From positions 112,049 to 176,048 of the forward strand of contig MGWK01000009.1 of the NCBI GenBank assembly GCA_001800975.1: DNA of 64,000 nucleotides, given 5' to 3'. The position numbers and the translations under genes are program-made. Source of the stretch: Flavobacteria bacterium RIFCSPLOWO2_12_FULL_35_11. Its GTDB lineage: Bacteria > Bacteroidota > Bacteroidia > Flavobacteriales > Flavobacteriaceae. Position 1 is the first letter of the stretch. Each line of letters begins with the position of its first letter. Under the pieces are notes generated by a model. It was not told the origin of the DNA. It searched no databases and worked only from the letters and a program-made list of their open reading frames with translations. Of this stretch, positions 17,335 through 26,868 are shown piece by piece.

Positions 17335-20300
17335 TTATTCCGTTGCATTGTGCTTTTTATTGCTTCTTTCTTTTAGACCGGCAATCACAACCAAGCCTAT
17401 AACAGCAAAAATAGCGATCCAGGCCCACATTGGAAATACAGGAGTTTCTCCGCTTCCGTAAGAGTGCATTCCTTTAGTAAAGTAATAATTCACGCCAATA
17501 AAAGTCATTAATACCGATCCAAATCCAAAGATAGAAGCCACATTAAAAATAAATTCCCCTTTAATTTTTGGCGCCAGTCTTAAATGTAAAATAATGGTAT
17601 ACACAATGGTAATTACCAGTGCCCAGGTTTCTTTTGAATCCCAGCCCCAATAACGGCCCCAAGATTCATTGGCCCAAACACCGCCAAGAAAAGTACCAAC
17701 TGTTGCCAAGAAAAGGCCTATGGTTAAATTCATTTCGTTGATATAAGTTAATTCCCTGGTAATTAATGAAAGTCGTTTTGCGTTTTTAGGCGTTTTGAAT
17801 AAATAAATTCCCATATTAAAAAACCCTAAAACAAAACCAAGACCCAAAAATCCGTAGCTGATGGTTAAGGTAGCTACGTGGATAATTAACCAAAACGATT
17901 TCAATACAGGTTGAAGGTTGGTCAATTGCGGATCATAACTGCTGTGGCTGGCGGTCATTAAAGTAAAAAATGCCAATAATGAGGTTGCCGCCAAAGTAAT
18001 TTTTGAATAGCGCATAAAGCTGAATCCTGCCAATAAACTTGCCCATGAAACCAAAATTAAGGCTTCATAACCGTTGCTCCAAGGTGCGTGGCCAGACAAG
18101 TACCAGCGCATTCCCATTCCGTAAGTGTGGTATATAAAAGCAACTGCCAAAACCGCGATGCAAATATTTAATGACCATGTTAATATTTTGCTTTTTTTGG
18201 ATCGAAGATTGTCCACAAAAGCAAGAAATAACAGCAATACACTTAATAAACCATATACGTTTTTAAGGTTGATAAATATGTTCGACTTGTTGTAGCTAAT
18301 TTCACTTTGGATTTTTGCTTCTGAAGGAATAATTTCTGAGGCTGAACTTTGTCGTTGGATCGATTTAATATAACCCAATAATTTATCTGCCCTTTTATAA
18401 TCACCGGTTTTTGTAGCATTGATGATTTCCATAAAATAAGCGCGCATAATATTGCTGTAATTCAATACCGGTAATTGCAAATCATCATTAATTATTCTCA
18501 AGTTGCCTGTTAATTCTTGTTGTGCCAGTTGATCGTCCCAACTAACCCATTTGTTGTTTTCTGAATTTTGAACAGGAAAAATATCTAACATCAGCCCTTG
18601 GAAAGTCATCATAAATACTTCCAATCGCTCATTCACTTTAATAATTTCCTTGTCAAATTTATTGCGTTCAGCATCTGGTTTTCTAAAGGCAATTTCAGCA
18701 GAAGCTTCCAGTTTATATTGTCCTTTTTCATTAAAAAACTGATTGAACGATGCGTGTTTTCCATTTACGCCTATAAGATCGGACACCGCTTTTTCACTGA
18801 TGTAAACAATTTTCTGATTTTTCCAGAATTCCGCATTCAATGGCAAATCCAAAAATACCTGAACCGAAGTCATTTTACCTCTGCCGGGAATTTCAAATTT
18901 ATCCTTTCTTGAAATTTTATGCATCACATCAACGGCCAAAGTATGAATTGGCGCAAATCTTCCTTCATAAGTTTGAACGACCAATTCCCCAAATTTATCG
19001 GCATGCGCAGCGCTCACCGAATACGGATTTATTTGATGTTCATTTCCCTGTTGTGCGAAAAGACCTGAAGCGCTAATAAGCATTAAGAACAACAGCGTTA
19101 AGGCTTTTCTTTGCTCACGAAGCTGTTTTATTTTTCCCATTAAATCCCAATACCTTGAATTTTTGTTGAACAAAGTCCAAACAAATCCAACAATCATTAA
19201 GAAATACCCTAAATAGGTTATCCAGGTTCCCCAAAAATCATGATTTACAGACAATACAGTTCCTTTTTCATCCTGATCGTATGACGATTGAAAAAAGCGA
19301 TAACCTTCATAATCCAATACATTGTTCATAAAAATTCTATGGTCTTTTTTGATGCCTTTTCGTGAATCAATTAATGTTACTTCGCTTGCGTAGGATGAAG
19401 GGCTCATAGAACCTGCATATCGGTCGAGTTCAAATTTATTAAGCTGTAACGAAAATGGCAAAGGGATTTTTTTTGCCCCATAAGCCAGTTTCAAATTTAT
19501 ACCGTCTAAAGGAACATCCACAAAACTTTCAATATATCCGGGGCCACCCAAAACAGTGACTTCTTTTGATTTTCCGTTGTAAATGACGTCCAAAACCAAA
19601 GCTTCCGGACCATTTTGTTCGGCATCACTATTAACATATTTCACTTCAACATTTTTACTTATTTTAGCTAAAGTAATCGTCATCCCAAGTCCTTCAGGCT
19701 GGTATAAATTATTGGAATCAAATACTCCCAAACTGTCTTTAAGAATAACTCCTTCAGTCATAGCCGGCATTGCAGCCGTTTTAATATTTGCTGGATAGCT
19801 TATGAATAACTGATCGGCAGTTCCTGTTATTTTTAAGGCATCTGGTCTGGTATTGTTGTTAAAAGCAATAGGGAAATCATGGCTCATTTGGAGTTCTCCA
19901 TCTTTAATTTGGATATCATCTTTATGGCCGTCAACATTTATGGTCAATGCCAACATTGTAAATCCGCCTTCCTTTCCTTCGGTATAGGTTTCCATTGCAT
20001 TTTTAAAATAATCTTTATATTTTATTTCAATGGTTCCTTTACTTGGAGTTTCAACTTCCACATTAAATGAATTGTCGGTAATCATCCCTAAGGATAACTT
20101 TTTGTCAACCGCATATTCCTTTGTGCCGTCATTTGCCCTGACATTCAAATAAGTTTGATCGCTAAAAATATAATCGGCAGAACTTCCTTCACGAATCGAC
20201 ATTTTTCCTTCATATCCAAAATAACGTGTTACCCCTGCGCCAATAATCATCACAATAAAAGAACTGTGAAAAATAAATCCCGACATTCTTTTCCAGGTAA

Positions 20301-20511
20301 ACAAATTGTATCTTATAACACTTCCATAAAAATTAATGATCATTAACACCATCAATACTTCAAACCATATTGCATTGTATATCAATATTTTAGCAGTAGT
20401 TGTATCGTATGAGTTTTCAATAAAAGTGGCCGCTCCCATTGCAATGGCGAATATCACCAAAAGACCGAGCGTAGTTCTTGGTGAGTAAAGTATGTTTAAT
20501 AATTTTTTCAT
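17335..20511 (-). CDS. ccsBA: Fused cytochrome c biogenesis protein CcsBA
   Basis: A system II cytochrome c synthase in one chain of 1058 residues. The N-terminal CcsB/ResB-like half has four transmembrane helices (first near ILYSPRTTLGLLVIFAIA) and a large periplasmic domain. The C-terminal CcsA/ResC half is polytopic and carries the tryptophan-rich heme-handling motif WGRYWGWDSKETWAL. The fusion moves heme outward and attaches it to CXXCH apocytochromes. I set the start at MKKLLNILYSP: the open frame extends 42 codons further, but a promoter box lies inside that extension. The gene is monocistronic, and its 3' end faces a strong terminator. Confidence 0.93.
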   Translation of the reverse strand: MKKLLNILYSPRTTLGLLVIFAIAMGAATFIENSYDTTTAKILIYNAIWFEVLMVLMIINFYGSVIRYNLFTWKRMSGFIFHSSFIVMIIGAGVTRYFGYEGKMSIREGSSADYIFSDQTYLNVRANDGTKEYAVDKKLSLGMITDNSFNVEVETPSKGTIEIKYKDYFKNAMETYTEGKEGGFTMLALTINVDGHKDDIQIKDGELQMSHDFPIAFNNNTRPDALKITGTADQLFISYPANIKTAAMPAMTEGVILKDSLGVFDSNNLYQPEGLGMTITLAKISKNVEVKYVNSDAEQNGPEALVLDVIYNGKSKEVTVLGGPGYIESFVDVPLDGINLKLAYGAKKIPLPFSLQLNKFELDRYAGSMSPSSYASEVTLIDSRKGIKKDHRIFMNNVLDYEGYRFFQSSYDQDEKGTVLSVNHDFWGTWITYLGYFLMIVGFVWTLFNKNSRYWDLMGKIKQLREQRKALTLLFLMLISASGLFAQQGNEHQINPYSVSAAHADKFGELVVQTYEGRFAPIHTLAVDVMHKISRKDKFEIPGRGKMTSVQVFLDLPLNAEFWKNQKIVYISEKAVSDLIGVNGKHASFNQFFNEKGQYKLEASAEIAFRKPDAERNKFDKEIIKVNERLEVFMMTFQGLMLDIFPVQNSENNKWVSWDDQLAQQELTGNLRIINDDLQLPVLNYSNIMRAYFMEIINATKTGDYKRADKLLGYIKSIQRQSSASEIIPSEAKIQSEISYNKSNIFINLKNVYGLLSVLLLFLAFVDNLRSKKSKILTWSLNICIAVLAVAFIYHTYGMGMRWYLSGHAPWSNGYEALILVSWASLLAGFSFMRYSKITLAATSLLAFFTLMTASHSSYDPQLTNLQPVLKSFWLIIHVATLTISYGFLGLGFVLGFFNMGIYLFKTPKNAKRLSLITRELTYINEMNLTIGLFLATVGTFLGGVWANESWGRYWGWDSKETWALVITIVYTIILHLRLAPKIKGEFIFNVASIFGFGSVLMTFIGVNYYFTKGMHSYGSGETPVFPMWAWIAIFAVIGLVVIAGLKERSNKKHNATE

Positions 20512-20542
20512 AATACGTTTTAAAATTCTTTTTAATGTGTAG

Positions 20543-20550
20543 CAAAAGTA
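20543..20550 (-). promoter_or_regulatory. -7 promoter box of ccsBA
   Basis: The minus strand reads TACTTTTG (TAnnTTTG), 32 bases before the chosen start codon. It supports the shorter CcsBA start. Confidence 0.5.
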
Positions 20551-20739
20551 ACATATAAAAGCAGAAGCAAAAGTGACAATTGTCAGTAAGCAAATGGTTG
20601 ATTTTTCTGTATATTTGCGAATACACGATTTAATCATGTTAAAAACATTTTAATATGAAATAATTTTTAAATTGTCTTAATTTTATTTTAACCTTTCACT
20701 TTCGTTAAACTCGAATTTGTTAATTAAAACCTTTTACAG

Positions 20740-22032
20740 ATGAAATACCATCCAATTAATAATCAGCTTTTTATTAAAAACAGAGCGAAGTTTAGAGCAC
20801 AAATGAAACCGAAATCGATTGCGATTTTTAACTCTAATGACATTTTCACCACCGGAGCCGACAGTACTTTGCCGTTTGAACAACACAGCGATATGCTGTA
20901 TTTAAGCGGTGCCGACCAGGAAGAAAGTATTTTGTTGCTTTTCCCTGATGCCATCAATGAAAATCATCGGGAAATCCTTTTCCTTACTGAAACCAACGAA
21001 CATATTGCCATTTGGTATGGCGCAAAATATTCTAAAGAAGAAGCGACAAAAGTTTCGGGCATAAAAACCATTTATTGGCTTTCGGAATTTAAAAAAATAT
21101 TTTTCGATTTAATGACTGAAGCCGACACCATTTATTTTAACACGAATGAACATTACCGCCAGTCTGTTGAATTGGAGTCGCGCGAAGATCGGTTCATTAA
21201 AAAATGCAAAGCCGATTTTCCTGCCCATAAATGGGAAAAAAGCAATCAGATCTTGCAACAAATGCGTGGCATTAAAGAATCGGAAGAGATTGAAATCATT
21301 CAAACCGCCTGCGACATTACCGAAAAAGGCTTCCGCAGAATTTTACCTTTCGTAAAACCAGGAATCATGGAATATGAAGTTGAGGCCGAATTTATGCACG
21401 AATTTCTAAGAAATCGTTCCAAAAATTTCGCCTATACGCCAATTATCGCATCCGGTTACAGCGCTTGTGTGTTGCATTATATCGATAACAACAAAGAATG
21501 TAAAGACGGTGATATGCTGCTGTTGGATGTTGGCGCCGAATACGCAAATTATTCAAGTGATATGACAAGAACAATTCCTGTAAACGGACGTTTTACCGAC
21601 CGACAAAAAGCGGTTTACAGTGCTGTTTTAAGGGTTAAAAATGAAGCAACAAAAATGTTGACTCCGGGAATTCTTTGGGCTGAATACCAAAAAGAAGTTG
21701 GTAAATTTATGTCTTCCGAATTGTTGGGCTTGAGATTGATCGATAAAAAAGACGTAAAAAATGAAAACCCGGATTGGCCAGCCTACAAAAAATATTTCAT
21801 GCACGGAACATCGCATCATATGGGATTGGACACGCATGATTATGGCGCCTTAAAAACTCCGATGCATGCCGGAATGGTTTTTACCGTAGAACCCGGAATT
21901 TACATTCCTGAAGAAAAAATGGGAATCAGAATTGAAGATGATGTGGTAATCCAAAAAACGGGAATGCCATTTAACTTAATGCGCAACATTCCTATTGAAA
22001 TTGAAGAAATTGAGGAATTGATGAACAAATAA
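20740..22032 (+). CDS. pepP: Xaa-Pro aminopeptidase (M24B)
   Basis: A 430-residue cytosolic metallopeptidase that removes N-terminal residues preceding proline. An N-terminal AMP_N domain (about 1-150, with TTGADSTLPFEQHSDMLYLSG) is followed by the pita-bread M24 domain. The dinuclear metal ligands are visible: Asp in LLLDVGAEYANYSSDMTRT (two Asp), His in MHGTSHHMGLDTHD, and Glu in FTVEPGIYIPEEKMGIRIEDD (two Glu). Length and motifs match PepP. It stands alone, with a terminator after the stop and a long leader containing no clear regulatory element apart from a TATATTTG at 20610. Confidence 0.95.
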   Translation: MKYHPINNQLFIKNRAKFRAQMKPKSIAIFNSNDIFTTGADSTLPFEQHSDMLYLSGADQEESILLLFPDAINENHREILFLTETNEHIAIWYGAKYSKEEATKVSGIKTIYWLSEFKKIFFDLMTEADTIYFNTNEHYRQSVELESREDRFIKKCKADFPAHKWEKSNQILQQMRGIKESEEIEIIQTACDITEKGFRRILPFVKPGIMEYEVEAEFMHEFLRNRSKNFAYTPIIASGYSACVLHYIDNNKECKDGDMLLLDVGAEYANYSSDMTRTIPVNGRFTDRQKAVYSAVLRVKNEATKMLTPGILWAEYQKEVGKFMSSELLGLRLIDKKDVKNENPDWPAYKKYFMHGTSHHMGLDTHDYGALKTPMHAGMVFTVEPGIYIPEEKMGIRIEDDVVIQKTGMPFNLMRNIPIEIEEIEELMNK

Positions 22033-22050
22033 TTTTTAAGCATCTAAATC

Positions 22051-22083
22051 AAAAAGCCCGAAAACTAAGTTTTCGGGCTTTTT
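22051..22083. terminator. Terminator after pepP
   Basis: AAAAAGCCCGAAAAC pairs with GTTTTCGGGCTTTTT around a three-base loop, followed by more T. It also lies 3' of the convergent aspartate kinase gene, so it can serve both. Confidence 0.88.
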
Positions 22084-22116
22084 TTATTAACCAAATAATT
22101 GTTCCTTCATAGAAAT

Positions 22117-23439
22117 TTATGCTGGTACACCGTCAAAAATGTAATGGTTTAAACATTTAAGGGCGGTTATTTTATCGTTGGTGTTTACCAAAAGTGAAAT
22201 GTTGTTATTGCTTCCTCCGTAAGAAATCATCCGTACTGAAATATCCTGCAATACTTTGAAAAGTCGGTGCGTTTCGTGATGCCTTACCACCAAATGCCCA
22301 ACCAAACAAATGATACTTTGCTGTTTGTCAATTTCAACCATAGAAAATTTTTCCAATTCTTCCAAAATTGAAGCTAAATTTTTATCGTCATCAATAGTCA
22401 ATGAAACCGCAACTTCAGAAGTGGTGATCATATCTATGGAAGTTTCATATTTTTCAAATATTTCAAAAACTTTTTTCAAAAATCCGTGCGCCAACAGCAT
22501 TCGTGCCGATTTAATTTTTATGGCGGTAATGTTGTCTTTTGCGGCAATTGCCTTAATGCCTTCTCCCTTAAAATCGATGGAAATCAGTGTTCCGTAAGAA
22601 GCCGGATCCATGGTGTTTTTTAATCGCACCGGAATATTGGCTTCTCGAGCCGGCATCACCGTTTGCGGATGCAAAATTTTTGCGCCAAAATAAGCCAGCT
22701 CGGCAGCTTCATCAAATGACAAGTTTGAAATGGCGTGCGTATTTTCAACAAATCTCGGATCGTTGTTATGCATTCCGTCAATATCTGTCCAAATTTGAAC
22801 CTCTTCCGCATTCACGGCCGAGCCAACAATGGTCGCCGTATAATCGCTGCCTCCTCGTTGCAAATTGGCAATATTTCCATAAGCGTCCAAGCAAATAAAA
22901 CCTTGGGTGATGTAAATATTGGACGGTGCCGCTTCCTTAATAATGCGTTGCAAATTTTGTTTGATGTAAAAATCATCTGGGTCATTTGTTTTATCGATTC
23001 GCATAAAATCCAATGCAGGCAATAAAATGGCATTCAATCCTTCCTGATTTAAATACGCGGCAAATATATAGGTTGATAACAATTCGCCTTGGGCAACTAT
23101 TTTATTATAAAGCAGTGGTGAATGATTTTCAGAAGCGCATATTTTCAAAAAACTAAAAACAGAATCGACATAAATTTCAACATCTTGCCTAAGCGCTTCA
23201 TCTTCCAATAAATCCTTGATTACCGCCACATATTTATGGTGTAATGCTTCAATATTTTGATACGCTTTTTCAATATTATCGTTTTTTATGAAATTGGAAA
23301 TTTCTACCAAAGCATTTGTGGTGCCCGACATTGCCGAAAGCACTACTATCTTTTTTTCATTGTCGGCAATAATGTCTTTTACCATTTTCATGTTCGCAAT
23401 TGAACCTACCGATGTTCCTCCAAATTTTAAAACCTTCAT
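22117..23439 (-). CDS. lysC: Aspartate kinase (monofunctional)
   Basis: The first enzyme of the aspartate family pathway, phosphorylating aspartate toward lysine, threonine, methionine and diaminopimelate. The 440-residue form starts MKVLKFGGTSVGS, the amino-acid kinase signature; the open frame extends 28 codons further without support. The kinase domain includes LQRGGSDYTATIVGSA and WTDIDGMHNNDPR. Two ACT domains follow (from about 305), of which the first contains EKYETSIDMITTSEVAVS and binds the feedback inhibitor. There is no fused homoserine dehydrogenase. It is divergent from an ACT-like protein gene across a 104-base region containing a 16-base palindrome. Confidence 0.94.
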   Translation of the reverse strand: MKVLKFGGTSVGSIANMKMVKDIIADNEKKIVVLSAMSGTTNALVEISNFIKNDNIEKAYQNIEALHHKYVAVIKDLLEDEALRQDVEIYVDSVFSFLKICASENHSPLLYNKIVAQGELLSTYIFAAYLNQEGLNAILLPALDFMRIDKTNDPDDFYIKQNLQRIIKEAAPSNIYITQGFICLDAYGNIANLQRGGSDYTATIVGSAVNAEEVQIWTDIDGMHNNDPRFVENTHAISNLSFDEAAELAYFGAKILHPQTVMPAREANIPVRLKNTMDPASYGTLISIDFKGEGIKAIAAKDNITAIKIKSARMLLAHGFLKKVFEIFEKYETSIDMITTSEVAVSLTIDDDKNLASILEELEKFSMVEIDKQQSIICLVGHLVVRHHETHRLFKVLQDISVRMISYGGSNNNISLLVNTNDKITALKCLNHYIFDGVPA

Positions 23440-23525
23440 TTTATGCTTATTTTTATGTTGCAAATTTAGAATCATTTTCAACTTTATGTGTTTATTTAAA
23501 AATAATATACTAATATTGCACAAAC

Positions 23526-23541
23526 TGTTAAATATTTAACA
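23526..23541. promoter_or_regulatory. 16-bp perfect palindrome between lysC and the ACT-like gene
   Basis: TGTTAAATATTTAACA is its own reverse complement and ends two bases before the ATG of the plus-strand gene, in the shared divergent region. It could be an operator or the binding site of a dimeric regulator. AT-rich palindromes can also arise by chance. Confidence 0.4.
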
Positions 23542-23543
23542 AT

Positions 23544-24200
23544 ATGAAGACAATTGCTACTTGTGTTGAAGAAATTTTGGTTTCTCAACCGTTTTTAGAA
23601 GATGCGCTCACCCGAAATATTTTAAATTTCAGCGCTTTATCAGAAGAATTGCGGGAACCCATTTCTAAAATGTTGCGCAAACCCGTAAAAGCCGGAGCCA
23701 TTATGATGGCTTTGCGACGATACAGTCCGCCCAAAGAAATGGCCAACAAAATTAAGCTGAATCAGGTATTGCAAAATTTGGGCGACATCACCGTTCGTTC
23801 AGACATTTCCGATTACACCTTTAAAAATTCGGCGAGTTTAATCCACGGACATTTAAAAATGCTGGAGGTTATTAAGGAAGATCCACATATTTTTTACACG
23901 TTTACGCGTGGCGTTCACGAAAGCAACGTGCTAATTACAACGGCCTTGAAGCAACAGATTGAAGAAAGTTATAAAAATGAAATCTGCACCACGGTTCAAG
24001 ACAATTTATCGGCCATAACCATAGGTTTGCCAAAAGAAAACACCAAAATTGCTGGTTTGTATTACCAGTTTTTTAAACGCTTGGCCTGGGAAGGAATTTC
24101 GTTGTACGAAGTACTTTCCACCACCAACGAGTTTACCATTTTGGTGGAAGACAACGTTGTGGACAAAGCATTTTCGGCCATAAAAGGGTTGAAAAACTAA
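23544..24200 (+). CDS. ACT-like regulatory protein, aspartate-kinase associated
   Basis: A 218-residue soluble protein I cannot assign to a named enzyme. The N-terminal 75 residues are helical, with KPVKAGAIMMALRRYSPP looking like a winged-helix or HTH-type segment. The rest has two beta-alpha-beta units, the last being IAGLYYQFFKRLAWEGISLYEVLST followed by EFTILVEDNVVDKAFSAIKGL, which strongly resembles an ACT domain such as those of aspartate kinase. It is divergent from lysC. Similar proteins in Flavobacteriia are sometimes labelled aspartate kinase despite lacking the kinase domain. An amino-acid-sensing regulator of the neighbouring pathway is a fair guess. Confidence 0.7.
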   Translation: MKTIATCVEEILVSQPFLEDALTRNILNFSALSEELREPISKMLRKPVKAGAIMMALRRYSPPKEMANKIKLNQVLQNLGDITVRSDISDYTFKNSASLIHGHLKMLEVIKEDPHIFYTFTRGVHESNVLITTALKQQIEESYKNEICTTVQDNLSAITIGLPKENTKIAGLYYQFFKRLAWEGISLYEVLSTTNEFTILVEDNVVDKAFSAIKGLKN

Positions 24201-24222
24201 GGTTTTATAGCATTCTTAAACT

Positions 24223-25014
24223 ATGAACTTGCTGTATAAAAATACCAACGTAAATTTTACTTCAACGGGAAAAGGCAGCGCGGTAGTTTTAATCCACGGT
24301 TTTTTGGAAAATGGTTCCATGTGGAAAGAAGTTTCGCAAGAACTGTCAAAAAGAAACAGGGTAATTTGCATCGATTTGTTGGGCCATGGAAAAACTGGAA
24401 ACCTGGGGTATATCCATTCCATGGAAGACCAGGCACAAATGATGAAAGCGGTTTTAAATCACTTGAAATTACGAAAATATATTTTTGTCGGCCACAGTAT
24501 GGGCGGTTATGTGGCACTTGCGTTTGCAAAATTATTTCCTTCAACTATTAAAGGAATAAGTTTAATGAATTCGTCGGCATTGCCCGATTCAGAAGAAAAA
24601 AAATTAAGCAGAGGTCGGGCTATAAAGGCCTTAAAAAAAAATCATAAAACTTTTGTAAGCACAGCAATTCCGATGCTTTTTTCAGAAAAAAACAGGGAAA
24701 TATACCTCAAGGAAATTGAACAAATTACCCAGGAAGCTTTGCAACTTTCACCCCAAGGAATTATTGCCGCTTTGGAAGGAATGAAAATCAGAAAAAACCA
24801 GACTTCCATTTATAAAACGGCTAATTTTCCAATTCAGATGATCATAGGAAAACAAGATCCTGCACTTGATTATGAATCCTTACTTAGCCAAACAAAAAAC
24901 ACCAAAGTAAAAGTGATTGAATTTCCTGACGGACATATGAGTCATATTGAAAATAAAAATGAGCTGATTGTCGCTTTAACTTCGTTTATAAAAAGATGCA
25001 ATCAAATAGAATAA
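24223..25014 (+). CDS. Alpha/beta-fold hydrolase
   Basis: A 263-residue cytosolic protein with the alpha/beta-hydrolase layout. The oxyanion-hole strand has VLIHGFLENGSMW, the nucleophile elbow is VGHSMGGYVALAFAK with Ser92, the acid is likely in MIIGKQDPALDYESLL, and the catalytic His is in PDGHMSHIENKNEL near the C-terminus. It follows the ACT-like gene after 22 bases and may share its transcript. The family covers esterases, C-C hydrolases and haloperoxidase-like enzymes, so the substrate cannot be named from sequence. Confidence 0.85.
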   Translation: MNLLYKNTNVNFTSTGKGSAVVLIHGFLENGSMWKEVSQELSKRNRVICIDLLGHGKTGNLGYIHSMEDQAQMMKAVLNHLKLRKYIFVGHSMGGYVALAFAKLFPSTIKGISLMNSSALPDSEEKKLSRGRAIKALKKNHKTFVSTAIPMLFSEKNREIYLKEIEQITQEALQLSPQGIIAALEGMKIRKNQTSIYKTANFPIQMIIGKQDPALDYESLLSQTKNTKVKVIEFPDGHMSHIENKNELIVALTSFIKRCNQIE

Positions 25015-25035
25015 TTATCGTGCTAACTTAAAATT

Positions 25036-25653
25036 TTACTTAATTTCTGCTATTCCCCAATAATTAAAACTGGCTGGCTTCCAGCCGGGAATATACATTT
25101 TTTCAAGTTTTAGTATTTTAAAGCCGTTATGTTCAATCATAAATGGAATGTCTCTATTTAGGTTACAGCCGCCGCCTATTTTTTTCCAAAATGGGTTGAG
25201 CATATTTTGCCATCGCACTATTTTTTTATCAGGCGCTTTTCCATGTTCGCAAAAAAGCAATTTTCCATCCTTTTTAAGCACCCTTTTTATTTCATCAAAG
25301 GCTTTATCGGTATCTTGAATGGTGCACAGCGCATAAGTAATTACCACTGTATCAAAACTATTGTTGGCTGCCGGAATATTCTCGGAAAAAGCTTCGATAA
25401 AATCAAATTCAAAACCCAAAGTATTGGTATCGAAACTGTTTTTCTTCCAAATAGCCGCGGAAGGATCAATTGCCGTTAGGTGAGTCACTTTATTTTTGTC
25501 GTAAAAAGGCAAATTCAACCCGGAGCCAATCCCAATTTCCAGTACATTGCCGCTGGCAAGCGGTATTATCTTTTCCCGCTGTTTCATACTGGATTTTTGC
25601 TTACAAGTCCAAACTATCGCATTTGGCAACACATATTTATCGTAAAGACCCAT
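25036..25653 (-). CDS. Class I SAM-dependent methyltransferase
   Basis: A 205-residue methyltransferase of the UbiE/Methyltransf_11 type. Motif I is NVLEIGIGSGLNLPFYD, motif II is DTVVITYALCTIQDT, and the post-motif region is LFCEHGKAPDKKIVRWQ. The N-terminal WTCKQKSSMKQREKIIP and C-terminal IPGWKPASFNYWGIA features recall methyltransferases near thiopurine/phospholipid methyltransferases (mammalian METTL7-like), whose small-molecule thiol or lipid substrates vary. It lies 38 bases downstream of thiL on the same strand and is probably co-transcribed, though no functional tie is evident. Confidence 0.85.
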   Translation of the reverse strand: MGLYDKYVLPNAIVWTCKQKSSMKQREKIIPLASGNVLEIGIGSGLNLPFYDKNKVTHLTAIDPSAAIWKKNSFDTNTLGFEFDFIEAFSENIPAANNSFDTVVITYALCTIQDTDKAFDEIKRVLKKDGKLLFCEHGKAPDKKIVRWQNMLNPFWKKIGGGCNLNRDIPFMIEHNGFKILKLEKMYIPGWKPASFNYWGIAEIK

Positions 25654-25691
25654 AGAAATTATGTTTTTGTGTTGCTTATTTTTTTACTTAA

Positions 25692-26741
25692 CTACTTATT
25701 CAACAAGGCATTCCAGCCTTGGGCGGTTAATTTTATTTGCTGTCCGGCACGAGTCACTAAATTTACGCCGTTGCTTTCATCGGTAATATGCCCAATGACG
25801 GTTAAATGCGGATTTCCTTTAATTTTTGGAAAATCATTTTGGGAAATGGTAAACAGCAATTCGTAATCTTCACCGCCGCTTAAAGCGATGGTTGTGCTGT
25901 TTAAATTGAATTCTTCACAGGTTGAAATCACTTGCGGATCTAGCGGAATTTTTTCTTCATATAAATCACATCCAACTTTTGATTGTGTGCAAATGTGTAA
26001 TATTTCAGAAGAAAGTCCGTCAGAAATGTCAATCATCGCAGTAGGTTTAACATCCAGCGAAGCAAATAATTCCACAATATCTTTTCTGGCTTCGGGCTTT
26101 AATTGTTTTTGAATTAAATAAGTATAATTGGTTAAATCGGGTTGCGAATTTGGATCGACTTCAAAAACCTGTTTTTCACGTTCCAACACCTGCAATCCCA
26201 AATATGCCGCACCTAAATCGCCCGTTACCACCAACAAATCATTTGGTTTTGCGGTATTCCTATAAACAATATCCTCATTTTTTGCCTCGCCAATCGCGGT
26301 AATGCTAATCAGCAATCCTTTGGTTGAAGAAGTGGTGTCGCCTCCAACCAAATCGACACCGTATGTTTTACACGCCAAATGAATTCCGGCATACAATTCT
26401 TCAACAGCTTCCAAAGGAAATCGGTTTGAAACAGCGATTGAAACCGTAATTTGGGTCGCAATTCCGTTCATGGCATAAATATCGGAAACATTCACCACAA
26501 CCGCTTTATAACCTAAATGTTTCAGAGGCATATAACTTAAATCGAAATGCACGCCTTCCACCAATAAATCGGTTGTCACCAAAATATTTTTGTCTTTGAT
26601 TGCCAAAACTGCCGCATCGTCACCCACACCTTTTATGGTGCTTTTTTGCTGAATATCAAATGATTGTGTTAAGTGTTTTATCAATCCGAATTCTCCCAAT
26701 TCAGACAAGCTTGTGCGTGTTTCGTTTTTATCTTCTGTCAT
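25692..26741 (-). CDS. thiL: Thiamine-monophosphate kinase
   Basis: ThiL phosphorylates thiamine monophosphate to thiamine diphosphate, the final step of the pathway. The 349-residue protein has the AIR synthase-like fold. FGLIKHLT opens the fold, GVGDDAAVLAI and LVTTDLLVEGVHFDLSY bind the metals and ATP, DLVGGDTTSS is typical of ThiL, and MIDISDGLSSEI and LSGGEDYELLFT complete the substrate site. I start it at MTEDKNET because ten upstream codons (MLPINIYLCQ) add nothing conserved. It is divergent from the A-type Fe-S carrier gene and leads a two-gene unit with the methyltransferase. Confidence 0.95.
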   Translation of the reverse strand: MTEDKNETRTSLSELGEFGLIKHLTQSFDIQQKSTIKGVGDDAAVLAIKDKNILVTTDLLVEGVHFDLSYMPLKHLGYKAVVVNVSDIYAMNGIATQITVSIAVSNRFPLEAVEELYAGIHLACKTYGVDLVGGDTTSSTKGLLISITAIGEAKNEDIVYRNTAKPNDLLVVTGDLGAAYLGLQVLEREKQVFEVDPNSQPDLTNYTYLIQKQLKPEARKDIVELFASLDVKPTAMIDISDGLSSEILHICTQSKVGCDLYEEKIPLDPQVISTCEEFNLNSTTIALSGGEDYELLFTISQNDFPKIKGNPHLTVIGHITDESNGVNLVTRAGQQIKLTAQGWNALLNK

Positions 26742-26829
26742 TTGACAAAGATAAATGTTTATAGGCAACAACTATGGCACTATTAAATTTATTCATACCA
26801 AAAAGGTTTTAAATACCGTTTTTTGTGCT

Positions 26830-26837
26830 TATATTTG
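26830..26837 (+). promoter_or_regulatory. -7 promoter box of the A-type carrier/suf operon
   Basis: TATATTTG matches TAnnTTTG and lies 31 bases before the start codon of the HesB/SufA gene. It probably drives at least the carrier gene and possibly sufB onward. Confidence 0.6.
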
Positions 26838-26843
26838 CGCTTA

Positions 26844-26860
26844 TTTAGAATTAATCTATT
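26844..26860 (+). promoter_or_regulatory. Possible operator over the carrier-gene transcription start
   Basis: TTTAGAATTAATCTATT shares its left half (TTTAGAAT) with a perfect palindrome at the sufS promoter (43191-43207). Its right half matches imperfectly. It begins six bases after the -7 box, where a repressor could act. Confidence 0.35.
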
Positions 26861-26868
26861 TAAGCAAT

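Noticed and set aside
20512..20637. 42-codon N-terminal extension of CcsBA
   Set aside because: A TAnnTTTG box on the minus strand lies within it, and the natural start MKKLLNILYSP fits the family.
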